DNA of 64,000 nt from Salinarimonas rosea DSM 21201 (lineage in GTDB: Bacteria > Pseudomonadota > Alphaproteobacteria > Rhizobiales > Beijerinckiaceae). Of the stretch, positions 54,084 through 61,812 are shown piece by piece. The notes below the pieces were generated by a model. It worked only from the letters and a program-made list of their open reading frames with translations, ran no database searches and was not told where the DNA came from. A program made the translations under genes and the position numbers. Positions within the stretch are counted from its first letter, which is position 1. The number at the start of each line of letters is the position of its first letter. The stretch spans positions 110,949 through 174,948 of the forward strand of contig NZ_AUBC01000015.1 in the NCBI RefSeq assembly GCF_000429045.1. Direction: 5' to 3'.

Positions 54084-55748
54084 TCATGCTGCACGAACGG
54101 TCGCGAGGAACGTGTTCATCTCGCCCGAGAGCATGTCCGCCGCTTGGGCAAGTTCATTGGCAGAGGCGAGGACCTGCGCGGCGGCGCTGCCGGTCGCCGT
54201 AGCCGCCTCGCGGACCTGGACGATGTTGCCTGTGACGTGCTCGGTGCCGCGCGCGGCCTCGTTCACGTTGCGGGCGATCTCGCGGGTCGCTGCCTGCTGC
54301 TCTTCGACCGCCGAGGCGACCTGGATCGCAACGCCGTTCATGTCCTCGATCGTCTTGGCGATGTCGGCGATTGCGGTCACGACCTGGTCGGTCGTTCCCT
54401 GAACACGGGCGATCTGGGCAGCAATTTCGTCGGTCGCCTTGCCAGTCTGCCCTGCCAAGGCCTTCACCTCGGCGGCGACGACGGCGAAGCCCTTGCCCGC
54501 CTCGCCGGCGCGCGCCGCCTCGATCGTGGCGTTGAGCGCGAGCAGATTGGTCTGCTCGGCGATCGTCCGGATCAGGTCGATGACTTCTCCGATCGAACGA
54601 GCGGCGTCCGAGAGGTCTTGGACCGAGGCGTTCGTAATGCGTGCCGCCTCCATGGCCTCGCTGGACCTGGTAGCGGTCAGGCCGACCTGGCCGCCGATCT
54701 CGCCGGCAGAGGCAGCGAGTTCCTCGGTCGCGGTCGCGACAGCCTGGACATTTGACGACGTCTGGCTGGCGGCCGAGGCGACGGCCGTCGATTGGGCGTT
54801 CGTCTCCTCGGCAGTCGCCGACATCGAACGCGCAGTCGCCTCCATCTCCGTCGCGGACGCTCCGAGGCTGCGCACGAGGATTCCGACCTTGCTCTCAAAC
54901 TCATCGGCGAGAGCTGCCATCGCCCGACGCTTTTCCACGGCGGCGCGTGCGTCGCGCTCGCGGGCCTCGTCCTCCATGCGACGGTTGCGCGCCAAGGCGT
55001 CGCGAAAGACGGAGAGCGCGCCCGCCATAGCGCCAATCTCGTCGCCGCGACCGCGGCCGGGAATGTCGGCCTCTAGGTCGCCGTCGGCGATCCGCTGCAT
55101 GGCGCCGGTCATGCCAACGAGCGGCTTGGCAATAATCCGGCCGAACACAAACGCGAGTGCGCCGCCCAACACGACCGCGAAGCCCGTTGCAACGATGGCG
55201 ATCTGTGCCGAGAGATCAATCTTGGCCTCGATGACGGGGCCGACTTCGGCGCGACGCGCATCGAGGGCTTCTGCGACGCTTACCACGGTGGCAGACGCCT
55301 CCCGGCCCAAGCGCACGAGATCCTCGTATTCGCTCGTCACACCGCGCTCGCCAGTCGTGCGAAGGGCCTCGAATTGGCGAACGTAAGCGCCGTGGACACC
55401 TGCGAGCGGCGCGAGAACCTCCCGCACGGTAGGCTCCCTTGCCCCAGCACGGGCATGCGCGAGCGCGGCTTCGATATGAGAGAGGTGAGTTTCGAAGGCG
55501 TCGACCAGCGATGCATCGCCGGTGAGCTGATAGGTTTCACCTACGAGACGCAGATTGTAGATGCCCGAACGCATCTCGTCGACCGCGCCTGCAACTTCCG
55601 CAGTTTCCCGATACCCGTGAAAGAGATCCCCTGCGGCATTCAGATCCCAAGTCGCCTTTCCAGCGACAAAGGCCATAACTGTGAGGATGAGCGCAAAACC
55701 AGCTGCGATCTTCAGCTTGATCGAGGCTTTGGAGAAAGACGTGATCAT
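54084..55748 (-). CDS. Methyl-accepting chemotaxis protein
   Basis: This 554-residue chemoreceptor has transmembrane helices near residues 12-32 and 185-207 around a four-helix periplasmic sensor (about 150 residues). A HAMP domain follows ([20 protein letters not shown]). The cytoplasmic signalling hairpin has its tip at [20 protein letters not shown] and the usual [12 protein letters not shown] flank. The C-terminus ends soon after the hairpin without a CheR/CheB pentapeptide. ATG 55748 follows AGGAGCACACCC. The ligand is unknown and no che genes are nearby. Confidence 0.94.
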   Translation of the reverse strand: MITSFSKASIKLKIAAGFALILTVMAFVAGKATWDLNAAGDLFHGYRETAEVAGAVDEMRSGIYNLRLVGETYQLTGDASLVDAFETHLSHIEAALAHARAGAREPTVREVLAPLAGVHGAYVRQFEALRTTGERGVTSEYEDLVRLGREASATVVSVAEALDARRAEVGPVIEAKIDLSAQIAIVATGFAVVLGGALAFVFGRIIAKPLVGMTGAMQRIADGDLEADIPGRGRGDEIGAMAGALSVFRDALARNRRMEDEARERDARAAVEKRRAMAALADEFESKVGILVRSLGASATEMEATARSMSATAEETNAQSTAVASAASQTSSNVQAVATATEELAASAGEIGGQVGLTATRSSEAMEAARITNASVQDLSDAARSIGEVIDLIRTIAEQTNLLALNATIEAARAGEAGKGFAVVAAEVKALAGQTGKATDEIAAQIARVQGTTDQVVTAIADIAKTIEDMNGVAIQVASAVEEQQAATREIARNVNEAARGTEHVTGNIVQVREAATATGSAAAQVLASANELAQAADMLSGEMNTFLATVRAA

Positions 55749-56082
55749 GGGTGTGCTCCTGGTCGTCGCCCCACCGCGACCTCAAGACCACGTCAGCTAC
55801 CCCGGCGCTTGCGCGGTCGTCCTATCGGTCCTCGTCATTTAAGCCATTCAGATTTATCAAAAGTGAATCTATTCTCCGAATACATGCTTCTACGCAATCT
55901 ACATTTCTCGATTTTATAATTATCCCATTCGTCGATGGTTACTTGCACAACCTAAATTATCTATCTTGTGAACCGCTCATGAGAATATTGTGATCAATAC
56001 TATCTCCAATATTTATCGAATGATAAATAATCGTAATGGCGGCCAGACCAAGGCTTGGATCGGGTGGCTGCGACAAATTGGA
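55749..56082. other. AT-rich intergenic stretch without a recognised gene
   Basis: This 334-bp region between the chemoreceptor and the gpW-like gene is markedly AT-rich from about 55,840 to 56,040. It should carry the chemoreceptor promoter. No ORF with a family match, RNA gene or terminator hairpin was supported. Confidence 0.5.
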
Positions 56083-56421
56083 TCAGGAATAGGAGACAGT
56101 CACGACGTCTGATACGCCGCTCTCGCGATCCTCGTAGCGCACCTGGACCGAACAAAGCCGCCCATCCTTCTCGAAGATGGACGAGACGCAGGCGACCACG
56201 ACTCGAGGTTCGTGCGAGGCGACCGCGCATCGCACCATGTCGTCCACTTCAGAGGGTCGCAGCTCTCGCTTCGGTGAGCCGTCAGCGGCGAGCGCCGCGA
56301 AGCCGAACCCATGGCGCATGACGTGAGCGCCGAGCGGAACTTTCAGGAGGGTCTCGATCGACTCGCGAAGGCGCGGCATTCTCTCCGCACACTTCCCGGT
56401 CCTCCTGTCGGTGCCGGCCAT
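56083..56421 (-). CDS. Phage baseplate gpW/gp25-like protein, orphan
   Basis: This is a 112-residue protein whose order of motifs matches the gpW/gp25 baseplate family: GTDRRTGKCAERMPRLRESI, TLLKVPLGAHVMRHGFGFAA, then SHEPRVVVACVSSIFEKDGR and QVRYEDRESGVSDVVTVSYS. In tailed phages the protein forms the baseplate wedge around the tail tube and is followed by gpJ. No gpJ, gpI or other tail gene is present here; the neighbours are a chemoreceptor and two small unknown genes. ATG 56421 follows GAGGAGACGACG. It is either a prophage scrap or a reused part of a contractile device. Confidence 0.7.
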   Translation of the reverse strand: MAGTDRRTGKCAERMPRLRESIETLLKVPLGAHVMRHGFGFAALAADGSPKRELRPSEVDDMVRCAVASHEPRVVVACVSSIFEKDGRLCSVQVRYEDRESGVSDVVTVSYS

Positions 56422-56509
56422 CGTCGTCTCCTCTCATGGGCAACCTATTCCGGCCCATCTGGTCTCGCGGAAGACATCAAGAGGCGGTAATCCAGAACAT
56501 GATCGCACG

Positions 56510-56791
56510 TCAGTCGGGCAGAAGCGCGCGCGCCTCTTGGCTCGGGCCCGCTGCATGAATCGCCGCGATGAGCGGCTGCATTGCCGTGACGATGTCAGCC
56601 CGCGGGCGTCCGGAGAAATCCAGAAGCCGTCGGGTGAGCGCATCGTGCTCCCACCGGACGTCAGCGGTGTTCCTTGCAACTGCGACCAGGTTGTTGAGCG
56701 CAGCTCGCGCAGAGAGCATCTTGCCCCGGTGCATGCAACTGGCAGCGTCCGCGGCCCAGAACTCGATCCAGTCTTCCCAGACGGCCGTCAT
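56510..56791 (-). CDS. Small hypothetical protein upstream of the gpW-like gene
   Basis: This is a 93-residue predicted soluble protein, helical, with WEDWIEFWAADAASCMHRGK at the N-terminus and LLDFSGRPRADIVTAMQPLI near residue 58. No family was recognised. ATG 56791 has GGGAGG 5 bp upstream; the frame is open further but without a better start. It lies between a coiled-coil protein gene and the gpW-like gene on the same strand, so it is probably co-transcribed. Confidence 0.65.
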   Translation of the reverse strand: MTAVWEDWIEFWAADAASCMHRGKMLSARAALNNLVAVARNTADVRWEHDALTRRLLDFSGRPRADIVTAMQPLIAAIHAAGPSQEARALLPD

Positions 56792-56862
56792 CTGGCCTCC
56801 CGTCCTGCGGACATCGAAAGAACAGGCACGGAACCGCCCAACGCGGGCCAGTGATGCTCTCC

Positions 56863-57162
56863 TCACAATGCCCGCAGCCGGCGCTCCGCTTCGTCGACTA
56901 GCGCCTCGAATTGGGCAACCATATGTTCCATTCGAATAATATTTTCTTGCACGGAGGCAAGTGACCGCTTGACATGGTGCTTGCCGAAGAGCGCAACGTC
57001 CTTGCTCTCGTGCTCGGCCGCGCGCGTCTGCGCCTCTTCCTCCAGGCGAGCCGCGTCAAGGCGCATGCCGAGCAGGGCCGTCCGGCATGTGTCCAGGCGC
57101 TCTCGCGCGCCGAACAGCAGCCGCTCAAGCTGGATGCGATCGCTATCACTGAGGTCTGACAT
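56863..57162 (-). CDS. Small coiled-coil hypothetical protein
   Basis: This is a 99-residue protein that is almost entirely helical and charged (IQLERLLFGARERLDTCRTA, LDAARLEEEAQTRAAEHESK, RMEHMVAQFEALVDEAERRL), suggesting a coiled coil. No family was recognised. ATG 57162 is used; an ATG 15 bases upstream is in frame. It is the first of three same-strand small genes ending in the gpW-like gene. Confidence 0.65.
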   Translation of the reverse strand: MSDLSDSDRIQLERLLFGARERLDTCRTALLGMRLDAARLEEEAQTRAAEHESKDVALFGKHHVKRSLASVQENIIRMEHMVAQFEALVDEAERRLRAL

Positions 57163-57177
57163 CGTACCTACCGACAA

Positions 57178-57466
57178 GCTTGGGAGTTAGGGCGCGTTCC
57201 CAATGTTGTCGCCATCATAGCGGATTTCACTTGTGAAGTGTCGATGGAGCGTAACGGTTCGGACTGGCCCACAGGCTGGCCCGAGGCATGGGCCGAAGCC
57301 CGCACGTTCGTGCGGATCTCTCGCACGACGCTGCCGCACCAGTGCCCGTGGCCGGCGTCTTCCGCCGGACCCATTGTGCGTCGCTGGGAGTAATGCGGCC
57401 TGTACGCCGTTCATCCATCGGTAGCGGACGAGGAGGACGTCTCGCGGCGACGCCCGCACGGCGCAA
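57178..57466. other. Intergenic stretch without a supported gene
   Basis: This 289-bp region separates the small-gene group from the subtilase gene; both neighbours are on the minus strand. Several overlapping frames are open but none has a good start or family-like sequence. No terminator hairpin was seen. Confidence 0.45.
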
Positions 57467-58936
57467 TCAGGGCGACCCGGCGTCCTGCGTCATGCGCGCG
57501 CCATCGCAGAGCCGCCCCACCTGCAGGAGGCCCGCGCCGAAGACCTCGTCATGCCCGGGATCGCCGAGATCGCGCGCGTTCGCGGCGAGAAGCGCACGCG
57601 CGGCCTGTGCGTCGGAGGCGACGCCGGCCTCGAGGGCGAGGGCGATCGCGGCGGTGGCGAACGGCGCGGCGAAGGAGGTTCCCGTTCGCGGACGCGCGCC
57701 GCGGATCGACGCGGCCGCCCAGACATCGACGCCGGGCGCGGCGACGTCGATATGCGCCCCTCGGCCGGCGCGGCGGTAGACGCGCACCGATCCGTCGACG
57801 GCCGTCACCGCGACCACGCCCTCGTAGGCGGCCGGATAGGCCGGCGCCGCGCGCGGCCCGGCATTCCCGCTCGCGGCGACCAGCGCGACGCCGTCGGCGA
57901 CCAGCCGCGCGACGAGCCGCTCGACGACGGCGTTGGGCGGCCCCGCAAGGCTGAGATTGACGACCGGCACGTCCGCCCCGACGAAACGGTCGAGCCCGCG
58001 GGCGAAGGCGAAGGCGCCGGCGCGCAGATCGTCTTCCGGTGCGCCCTGGAAGATGTCGACCGCAAGGAGTTGCGCCTTCGGGAGGAGGCCCGGGGTTCGG
58101 CTCTCCGGGGCACCGACGAGGAGCGCGGCGACGGACGTCCCGTGGACCGCGTCCGATCCCTCCGCGTCCGGGTCGAGCACAACGGTCGCGATGCGCGCGT
58201 CTCGCAACGATTCGTGCGCCACGTTGATGCCGCTGTCGATCATGCCGATCCGCAGGTCGCGCGCGCACGCGGGCTGGACGCCCGGCCGCTCCGGCCAGGC
58301 GACGAGGCGGGGCGCGGCGCAAGCCGGCCCAGCGCAGACGCTCGATCGGGGCGAGTGGACGGCAGGTGCGCTGCCCCGGCGGTAGAAATGCTCGAGATCC
58401 ACCCGCGCGGCGGGCGCACGCGCCGCGATGCCGTCCCGCGCCTCCTCGGGCCCGACGCCCTCCGGCAGGCGAAGCCGCACGAGGCGCGCGCCCAGGCGCT
58501 CGAGCAGCACCGATTCGAGCAGGACGTATCCCTCGGCGACGAGAGCGCTCAGAAGCGGCTCCGACAGCCCGACGGCGATTATCTCGCGGTCTGCGGCAAG
58601 CGGCAGCGGCGCGCGCGGTGGCGCGGGGCGGGCGGGACGTCGCGGCTCCACGCCGAGAAGGCGCATCAAGGGGCGCAGCCCCTCGCCCTGCGGCGGTCGC
58701 CAAGCTGGCGCCGCCGTGCCGTCCGAGGAGCCTCGCGAGGACGAGGCGTCCGAGGACGGGCCTCCGAGTCCTGCGGACCCTCCGTCATCGTCGTCATCAT
58801 CGTCGGCGAGCGCGGAGGCGAGGATCGCCATCTCGGCACGTGCGTGCGGATTATGCGGATCGCGCACGAGGCGCGGTTCCAGCGCGAGCAGACCGAGGAC
58901 GAGACCAAGCAGGGCGACGATGGGGCTCACAGCCAT
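57467..58936 (-). CDS. Subtilisin-like serine protease, membrane-anchored
   Basis: This is a 489-residue S8 protease. A hydrophobic helix at residues 3-20 serves as signal or anchor. An acidic, Ser-rich linker follows (seven Asp in a row near residue 45, then SSDASSSRGSSDG) and an N-terminal prodomain-like part. The catalytic residues are Asp in GMIDSGIN near 231, His in VHGTSVAALL near 265 and Ser in GTSFAAPFATAA near 418, with Asn in ASGNAG near 355. The gene is divergent from an ECF sigma operon and both starts carry the same promoter motif. The protease could process envelope proteins or cleave the anti-sigma factor; neither is shown. Confidence 0.92.
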   Translation of the reverse strand: MAVSPIVALLGLVLGLLALEPRLVRDPHNPHARAEMAILASALADDDDDDDGGSAGLGGPSSDASSSRGSSDGTAAPAWRPPQGEGLRPLMRLLGVEPRRPARPAPPRAPLPLAADREIIAVGLSEPLLSALVAEGYVLLESVLLERLGARLVRLRLPEGVGPEEARDGIAARAPAARVDLEHFYRRGSAPAVHSPRSSVCAGPACAAPRLVAWPERPGVQPACARDLRIGMIDSGINVAHESLRDARIATVVLDPDAEGSDAVHGTSVAALLVGAPESRTPGLLPKAQLLAVDIFQGAPEDDLRAGAFAFARGLDRFVGADVPVVNLSLAGPPNAVVERLVARLVADGVALVAASGNAGPRAAPAYPAAYEGVVAVTAVDGSVRVYRRAGRGAHIDVAAPGVDVWAAASIRGARPRTGTSFAAPFATAAIALALEAGVASDAQAARALLAANARDLGDPGHDEVFGAGLLQVGRLCDGARMTQDAGSP

Positions 58937-58981
58937 GTTTCAACCTCCACACCCATCCTGGCGTCTCGCACGCGCGACGAC

Positions 58982-59006
58982 AACGGCGAGCGCGCGTGCT
59001 TATTCC
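58982..59006 (-). promoter_or_regulatory. ECF-type promoter motif of the subtilase gene
   Basis: On the minus strand GGAATAAG (59,006-58,999) and CGTT (58,985-58,982) are separated by 13 bp, ending 45 bp before the start codon. The GGAAT-type -35 and CGTT -10 are characteristic of ECF sigma factors. The same motif with the same spacer precedes the adjacent sigma operon and the Ser/Asn-repeat gene. Confidence 0.75.
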
Positions 59007-59044
59007 GGCGCGCGCGGCGCATGGGCATTTTTTCGTGGCGCTCG

Positions 59045-59069
59045 GGAATAAGGCTGCGCCGCCGCCGTT
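59045..59069 (+). promoter_or_regulatory. ECF-type promoter motif of the sigma factor operon (autoregulation)
   Basis: GGAATAAG (59,045-59,052) and CGTT (59,066-59,069) are 13 bp apart and end 52 bp before the sigma factor start. It is divergent from, and near-identical to, the motif of the subtilase gene 38 bp away. Confidence 0.75.
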
Positions 59070-59121
59070 ACGCACGATGCGCGCGGTCGCATGGGAGAGC
59101 GTATGGACATGAGGGCTCGAG

Positions 59122-59691
59122 ATGATGCCAGCGGCTGCGCCTGATTCGACGCCCGACGATCGCGATCGCTTCGCGCGCGCGCTCGTCGCCCTCGTCCCGA
59201 ACCTGCGCCGCTACGCCCTTGCCCTATGCCGCTCGCGCGATGTGGCCGACGATCTCGTGCAGGCGACCTGCGAGCGCGCGCTTGCGGGGCAGCAGGGTTT
59301 CGAGCCCGGCACGCGCATGGACGCCTGGCTCTTTCGTATCCTGCGGAACGCCTGGATCGACGGGTTTCGCCGGACCCGCGCCGAGGGCGTCGTCGTCGAC
59401 ATCGACGCGGCAAGCGAGGTCGCGGGGGAGGACCGCGTGCGCACGGGGGAGAGCCGCCTGCTCCTCGATGCGGCCGGGCGCGCGATCATGCGGCTTCCGG
59501 AAGAGCAGCGCGAGGTGCTTCTCCTCGTCTGCGTCGAGGAACTGTCCTATCGCGAGGCGTCGGCGCTTCTCGACATCCCGATCGGAACCGTGATGAGCCG
59601 CCTCGCCCGCGCGCGGAGCCGGCTCGCGGACGATCTCGGCCTGAATGCGGCGGCGAGCCGTCCCCACGCAACGAAGGAAGCAGGGTCATGA
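59122..59691 (+). CDS. ECF RNA polymerase sigma factor
   Basis: This 189-residue ECF sigma factor has region 2 at about residues 18-85 (LVPNLRRYALALCRSRDVAD, DDLVQATCERAL, RMDAWLFRILRNAWIDGFRR). Region 4 lies at about 123-175 (LPEEQREVLLLVCVEELSYR and EASALLDIPIGTVMSRLARA). There is no region 3. It is likely to recognise the GGAATAAG-N13-CGTT motif found before itself, the subtilase and the Ser/Asn-repeat gene. Its stop overlaps the anti-sigma start (ATGA). It lacks the NepR/PhyR context of the alphaproteobacterial general stress EcfG. Confidence 0.95.
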   Translation: MMPAAAPDSTPDDRDRFARALVALVPNLRRYALALCRSRDVADDLVQATCERALAGQQGFEPGTRMDAWLFRILRNAWIDGFRRTRAEGVVVDIDAASEVAGEDRVRTGESRLLLDAAGRAIMRLPEEQREVLLLVCVEELSYREASALLDIPIGTVMSRLARARSRLADDLGLNAAASRPHATKEAGS

Positions 59692-60470
59692 ACCGGGCCG
59701 GTTTCGACGATGAGATCCTGATGGCCTATGCCGACGGGGAGCTGGATCCGGAACGCGCCGAGGCGGTCGCGCAGGCCGCGGCCGCCGATCCGCATCTTGC
59801 CGACCGGATCGCGACCTATCGCGACACGGCGCGGGTCGCGCGTGACGCCAAGCTCGACGCCGAGGGCGACGACCTCCAGGAGCGGATCGCGCGCCTCGTC
59901 CGAGAGGCGGCCCCGGCGCCGAAGACGCTCGCACGCACTGTTGACCGCCCGGATCCTTTCTTGCCGGCACGGCGCGCGCGCGCCTTCCGGCAGCGCCTCC
60001 ATCTCCCGATGGCGGCATCCGTGGTGCTCGCGCTTCTCGTCGGCAGCGCCATCGGGTTCGGGCTCGGGGCGCGCGGCGGCGGCGAGGAGGCGTCTGCGAT
60101 CGTTCTTGCCGGCACGATTGGGGATGACCTCGCGAGCGTCCTCACCACGACGCCGTCCGGCGGCATGGCCTCCCTCGCCGACGGGCGCGCGCTGAGGGCT
60201 GTCGCCACGTTCCGTGATCGCCGCGGCGATGTCTGCCGGGAGCTCGAGATCGACGGCGCGAGCGACGGCGATGCGGTCCTCGCGGTCGCCTGCCGACGGG
60301 ACGAAACCTGGTCGGTGCGCTTCTCGATGACGGTGCCCGCGTCCGGAGCGGGCTACGTTCCCGCAGGCAGCCTCGAGACGCTCGATGCCTTCCTCGCCGA
60401 CATCGACGCCGGCGAGCCGCTGGACGCCGACGCGGAGCGCGCGGCGCTCGCGGCGCCGGGCGGAGGCTGA
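59688..60470 (+). CDS. Membrane-anchored anti-sigma factor
   Basis: This 260-residue protein starts FDDEILMAYADGELDPERAE, the N-terminal sigma-binding segment of anti-sigma factors in this context. One transmembrane helix lies near residues 106-130 (MAASVVLALLVGSAIGFGLG) and a periplasmic domain follows. No HxxxCxxC zinc motif is present, so it is not a zinc-binding type. It should hold the ECF factor at the membrane until a periplasmic signal releases it. It is translationally coupled to the sigma gene. Confidence 0.88.
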   Translation: MNRAGFDDEILMAYADGELDPERAEAVAQAAAADPHLADRIATYRDTARVARDAKLDAEGDDLQERIARLVREAAPAPKTLARTVDRPDPFLPARRARAFRQRLHLPMAASVVLALLVGSAIGFGLGARGGGEEASAIVLAGTIGDDLASVLTTTPSGGMASLADGRALRAVATFRDRRGDVCRELEIDGASDGDAVLAVACRRDETWSVRFSMTVPASGAGYVPAGSLETLDAFLADIDAGEPLDADAERAALAAPGGG

Positions 60471-60507
60471 GCACGGCTTACCACATCCATCCAAAGGAGA
60501 TCGGATC

Positions 60508-61215
60508 ATGGTGTTCCGAAAGCGCGTGGGCTCGATCCGCTTCCTGTGCCGGCCGGAGGACGAGGGCGTCCTCCCGCCTCCGGTGCCGGCGAAGGCCTAC
60601 CTGCCGGAGTGGTTTCGAAAGCTCCCAGCGATCGACGAGAGCCGGCTCTCCACCGGCGACACCGGTCTCACGGTCAAGCGATGCATGCCGTTTCTCGATG
60701 CGATGACGACCGGCTGGATCCTCCCGCTGGCGGGCACGGTGCGGCTCGAGATCGCAGAGGGCGGGCGCAGCGTCCGTGCGGGCTGGGACCTGGACCGGAC
60801 GCTCGTGAGCAATCACGGCCCGCACCAGGTGGCGGGGCATCCGTCTTCCCCGAGGCCGCCGTGTAAGTTCCACAACTACTGGACGATCGTCACGCCTCCG
60901 GGATGGAGCTGCCTCTTCGTCGACCCGCTCAACCGCCCCAACGGGATCTTCGAGGTTGTCGCCGGGATCGTCGACACGGACAGCTACGCGTCCGAGATCC
61001 ACTTTCCGTTCTTCGCGACGGGGAGCGACGGCCTGCACGTGATCGAGAAGGGCTCGCCGCTCGTGCAGGTGATCCCGTTCCGCCGGGCGGACGCCGACCT
61101 TACGGCCGAAATCCGGGTGGAGACGGCGCAGGAGGCACGCACCCGTGCGCGCATCCTGCGCAACACGCGTGCGGCCGCCGGCTGGTATCGGGAGCATGCC
61201 CGCGCCAGGCGCTGA
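60508..61215 (+). CDS. Uncharacterised protein, DUF6065-like, third gene of the ECF operon
   Basis: This is a 235-residue predicted cytoplasmic protein. The segments VKRCMPFLDAMTTGWILPL, FHNYWTIVTPPGWSCLFVDP, NRPNGIFEVVAGIVDTDSYA and VIEKGSPLVQVIPFRR resemble DUF6065-type proteins, known mostly from phage and bacterial genomes without assigned function. The fold is probably a beta-barrel. ATG 60508 has AAAGGAGATCGG upstream. It starts 37 bp after the anti-sigma gene and ends just before a strong terminator, so it is part of the sigma operon. Its role is unknown. Confidence 0.6.
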   Translation: MVFRKRVGSIRFLCRPEDEGVLPPPVPAKAYLPEWFRKLPAIDESRLSTGDTGLTVKRCMPFLDAMTTGWILPLAGTVRLEIAEGGRSVRAGWDLDRTLVSNHGPHQVAGHPSSPRPPCKFHNYWTIVTPPGWSCLFVDPLNRPNGIFEVVAGIVDTDSYASEIHFPFFATGSDGLHVIEKGSPLVQVIPFRRADADLTAEIRVETAQEARTRARILRNTRAAAGWYREHARARR

Positions 61216-61234
61216 GCGGAGGGCGGGCCCCTCG

Positions 61235-61276
61235 AACGAAAGGAGCCGCGGTCGGGTGACCGCGGCTCCTTCGTTT
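61235..61276. terminator. Bidirectional terminator at the end of the ECF operon
   Basis: AACGAAAGGAGCCGCGGTC and the inverse GACCGCGGCTCCTTCGTTT form a long near-perfect stem around a short loop. AT-rich arms give U-rich ends on either strand. It lies 19 bp after the operon and 15 bp before the end of the convergent Ser/Asn-repeat gene, so it can serve both. Confidence 0.85.
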
Positions 61277-61291
61277 CGGGTCGGATGACGC

Positions 61292-61666
61292 TCAATCGTC
61301 GTCGGACGAGTTCGACGAGGAGTTCGAGGAGGAATTGGAGCTCGAGTTGGAGGACGAGTTGGAGCTCGAGTTGGAGGAGGAGTTCGAGCTCGAGTTGGAT
61401 GACGAGTTCGAGCTCGAATTCAAGCTCGAGTTCGACGACGAGTCGGAGCTCGAGCCGCCGTAATGGGCGGAGCCGGCGCCGCTTCGATCCCACCATTCGC
61501 GCCCCTGGTCATAGCTGCGGCTGCGGAATTCCGAGCGCTGCTGCTGCGCGGACGTGCCGGAGAAGAGGTCGCCGAGGAAGCGCCCCACGGGATCGCGATC
61601 GTCCGCGGCGGCCTGGCCCGAAACGAGGGTCGCCGCAAGCAGAGCAAGCAAGGTTTTGGCTTTCAT
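61292..61666 (-). CDS. Short secreted protein with a Ser/Asn tetrapeptide repeat tail
   Basis: This 124-residue protein has a signal peptide (KTLLALLAATLVSGQAAADD, cleavage after residue 21 or so), a short folded-looking part (DPVGRFLGDLFSGTSAQQQR, DQGREWWDRSGAGSAHYGGS) and a C-terminal tail of about 50 residues made of SSSN units ending in DDD. The tail is encoded by 12-bp repeats. No family was recognised. The frame extends upstream into IS66 debris, but ATG 61666 has AGGCGAGACAAC and an ECF-type promoter. It is convergent with the ECF operon. The tail may be an extended linker or ion-binding strand; inferred. Confidence 0.8.
   Translation of the reverse strand: MKAKTLLALLAATLVSGQAAADDRDPVGRFLGDLFSGTSAQQQRSEFRSRSYDQGREWWDRSGAGSAHYGGSSSDSSSNSSLNSSSNSSSNSSSNSSSNSSSNSSSNSSSNSSSNSSSNSSDDD
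61296..61440 (-). repeat. 12-bp tandem repeat encoding SSSN units
   Basis: On the coding strand the unit is approximately AACTCGAGCTCG with small variations (GAACTCGTC and AACTCCTCC). It is repeated roughly eleven times, each giving Asn-Ser-Ser-Ser. Near-identical neighbouring units point to recent expansion. Confidence 0.85.
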
Positions 61667-61713
61667 GTTGTCTCGCCTCTCATCTGCGAGGCCATTGCGG
61701 CCTCGATGAGATG

Positions 61714-61738
61714 AACGAGGCGACGCGAGGCTTATTCC
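61714..61738 (-). promoter_or_regulatory. ECF-type promoter motif of the Ser/Asn-repeat gene
   Basis: On the minus strand GGAATAAG (61,738-61,731) and CGTT (61,717-61,714) are separated by 13 bp, ending 47 bp before the start codon. It matches the two motifs at 59 kb in both boxes, spacer length and distance to the start. Confidence 0.75.
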
Positions 61739-61812
61739 GCTGACAGGTGCAGGGCGATCAAAATCGATGTTCTCACGCCGCGTCGGCGGTGGTGCGTCTG
61801 GCGAACGTCTCC

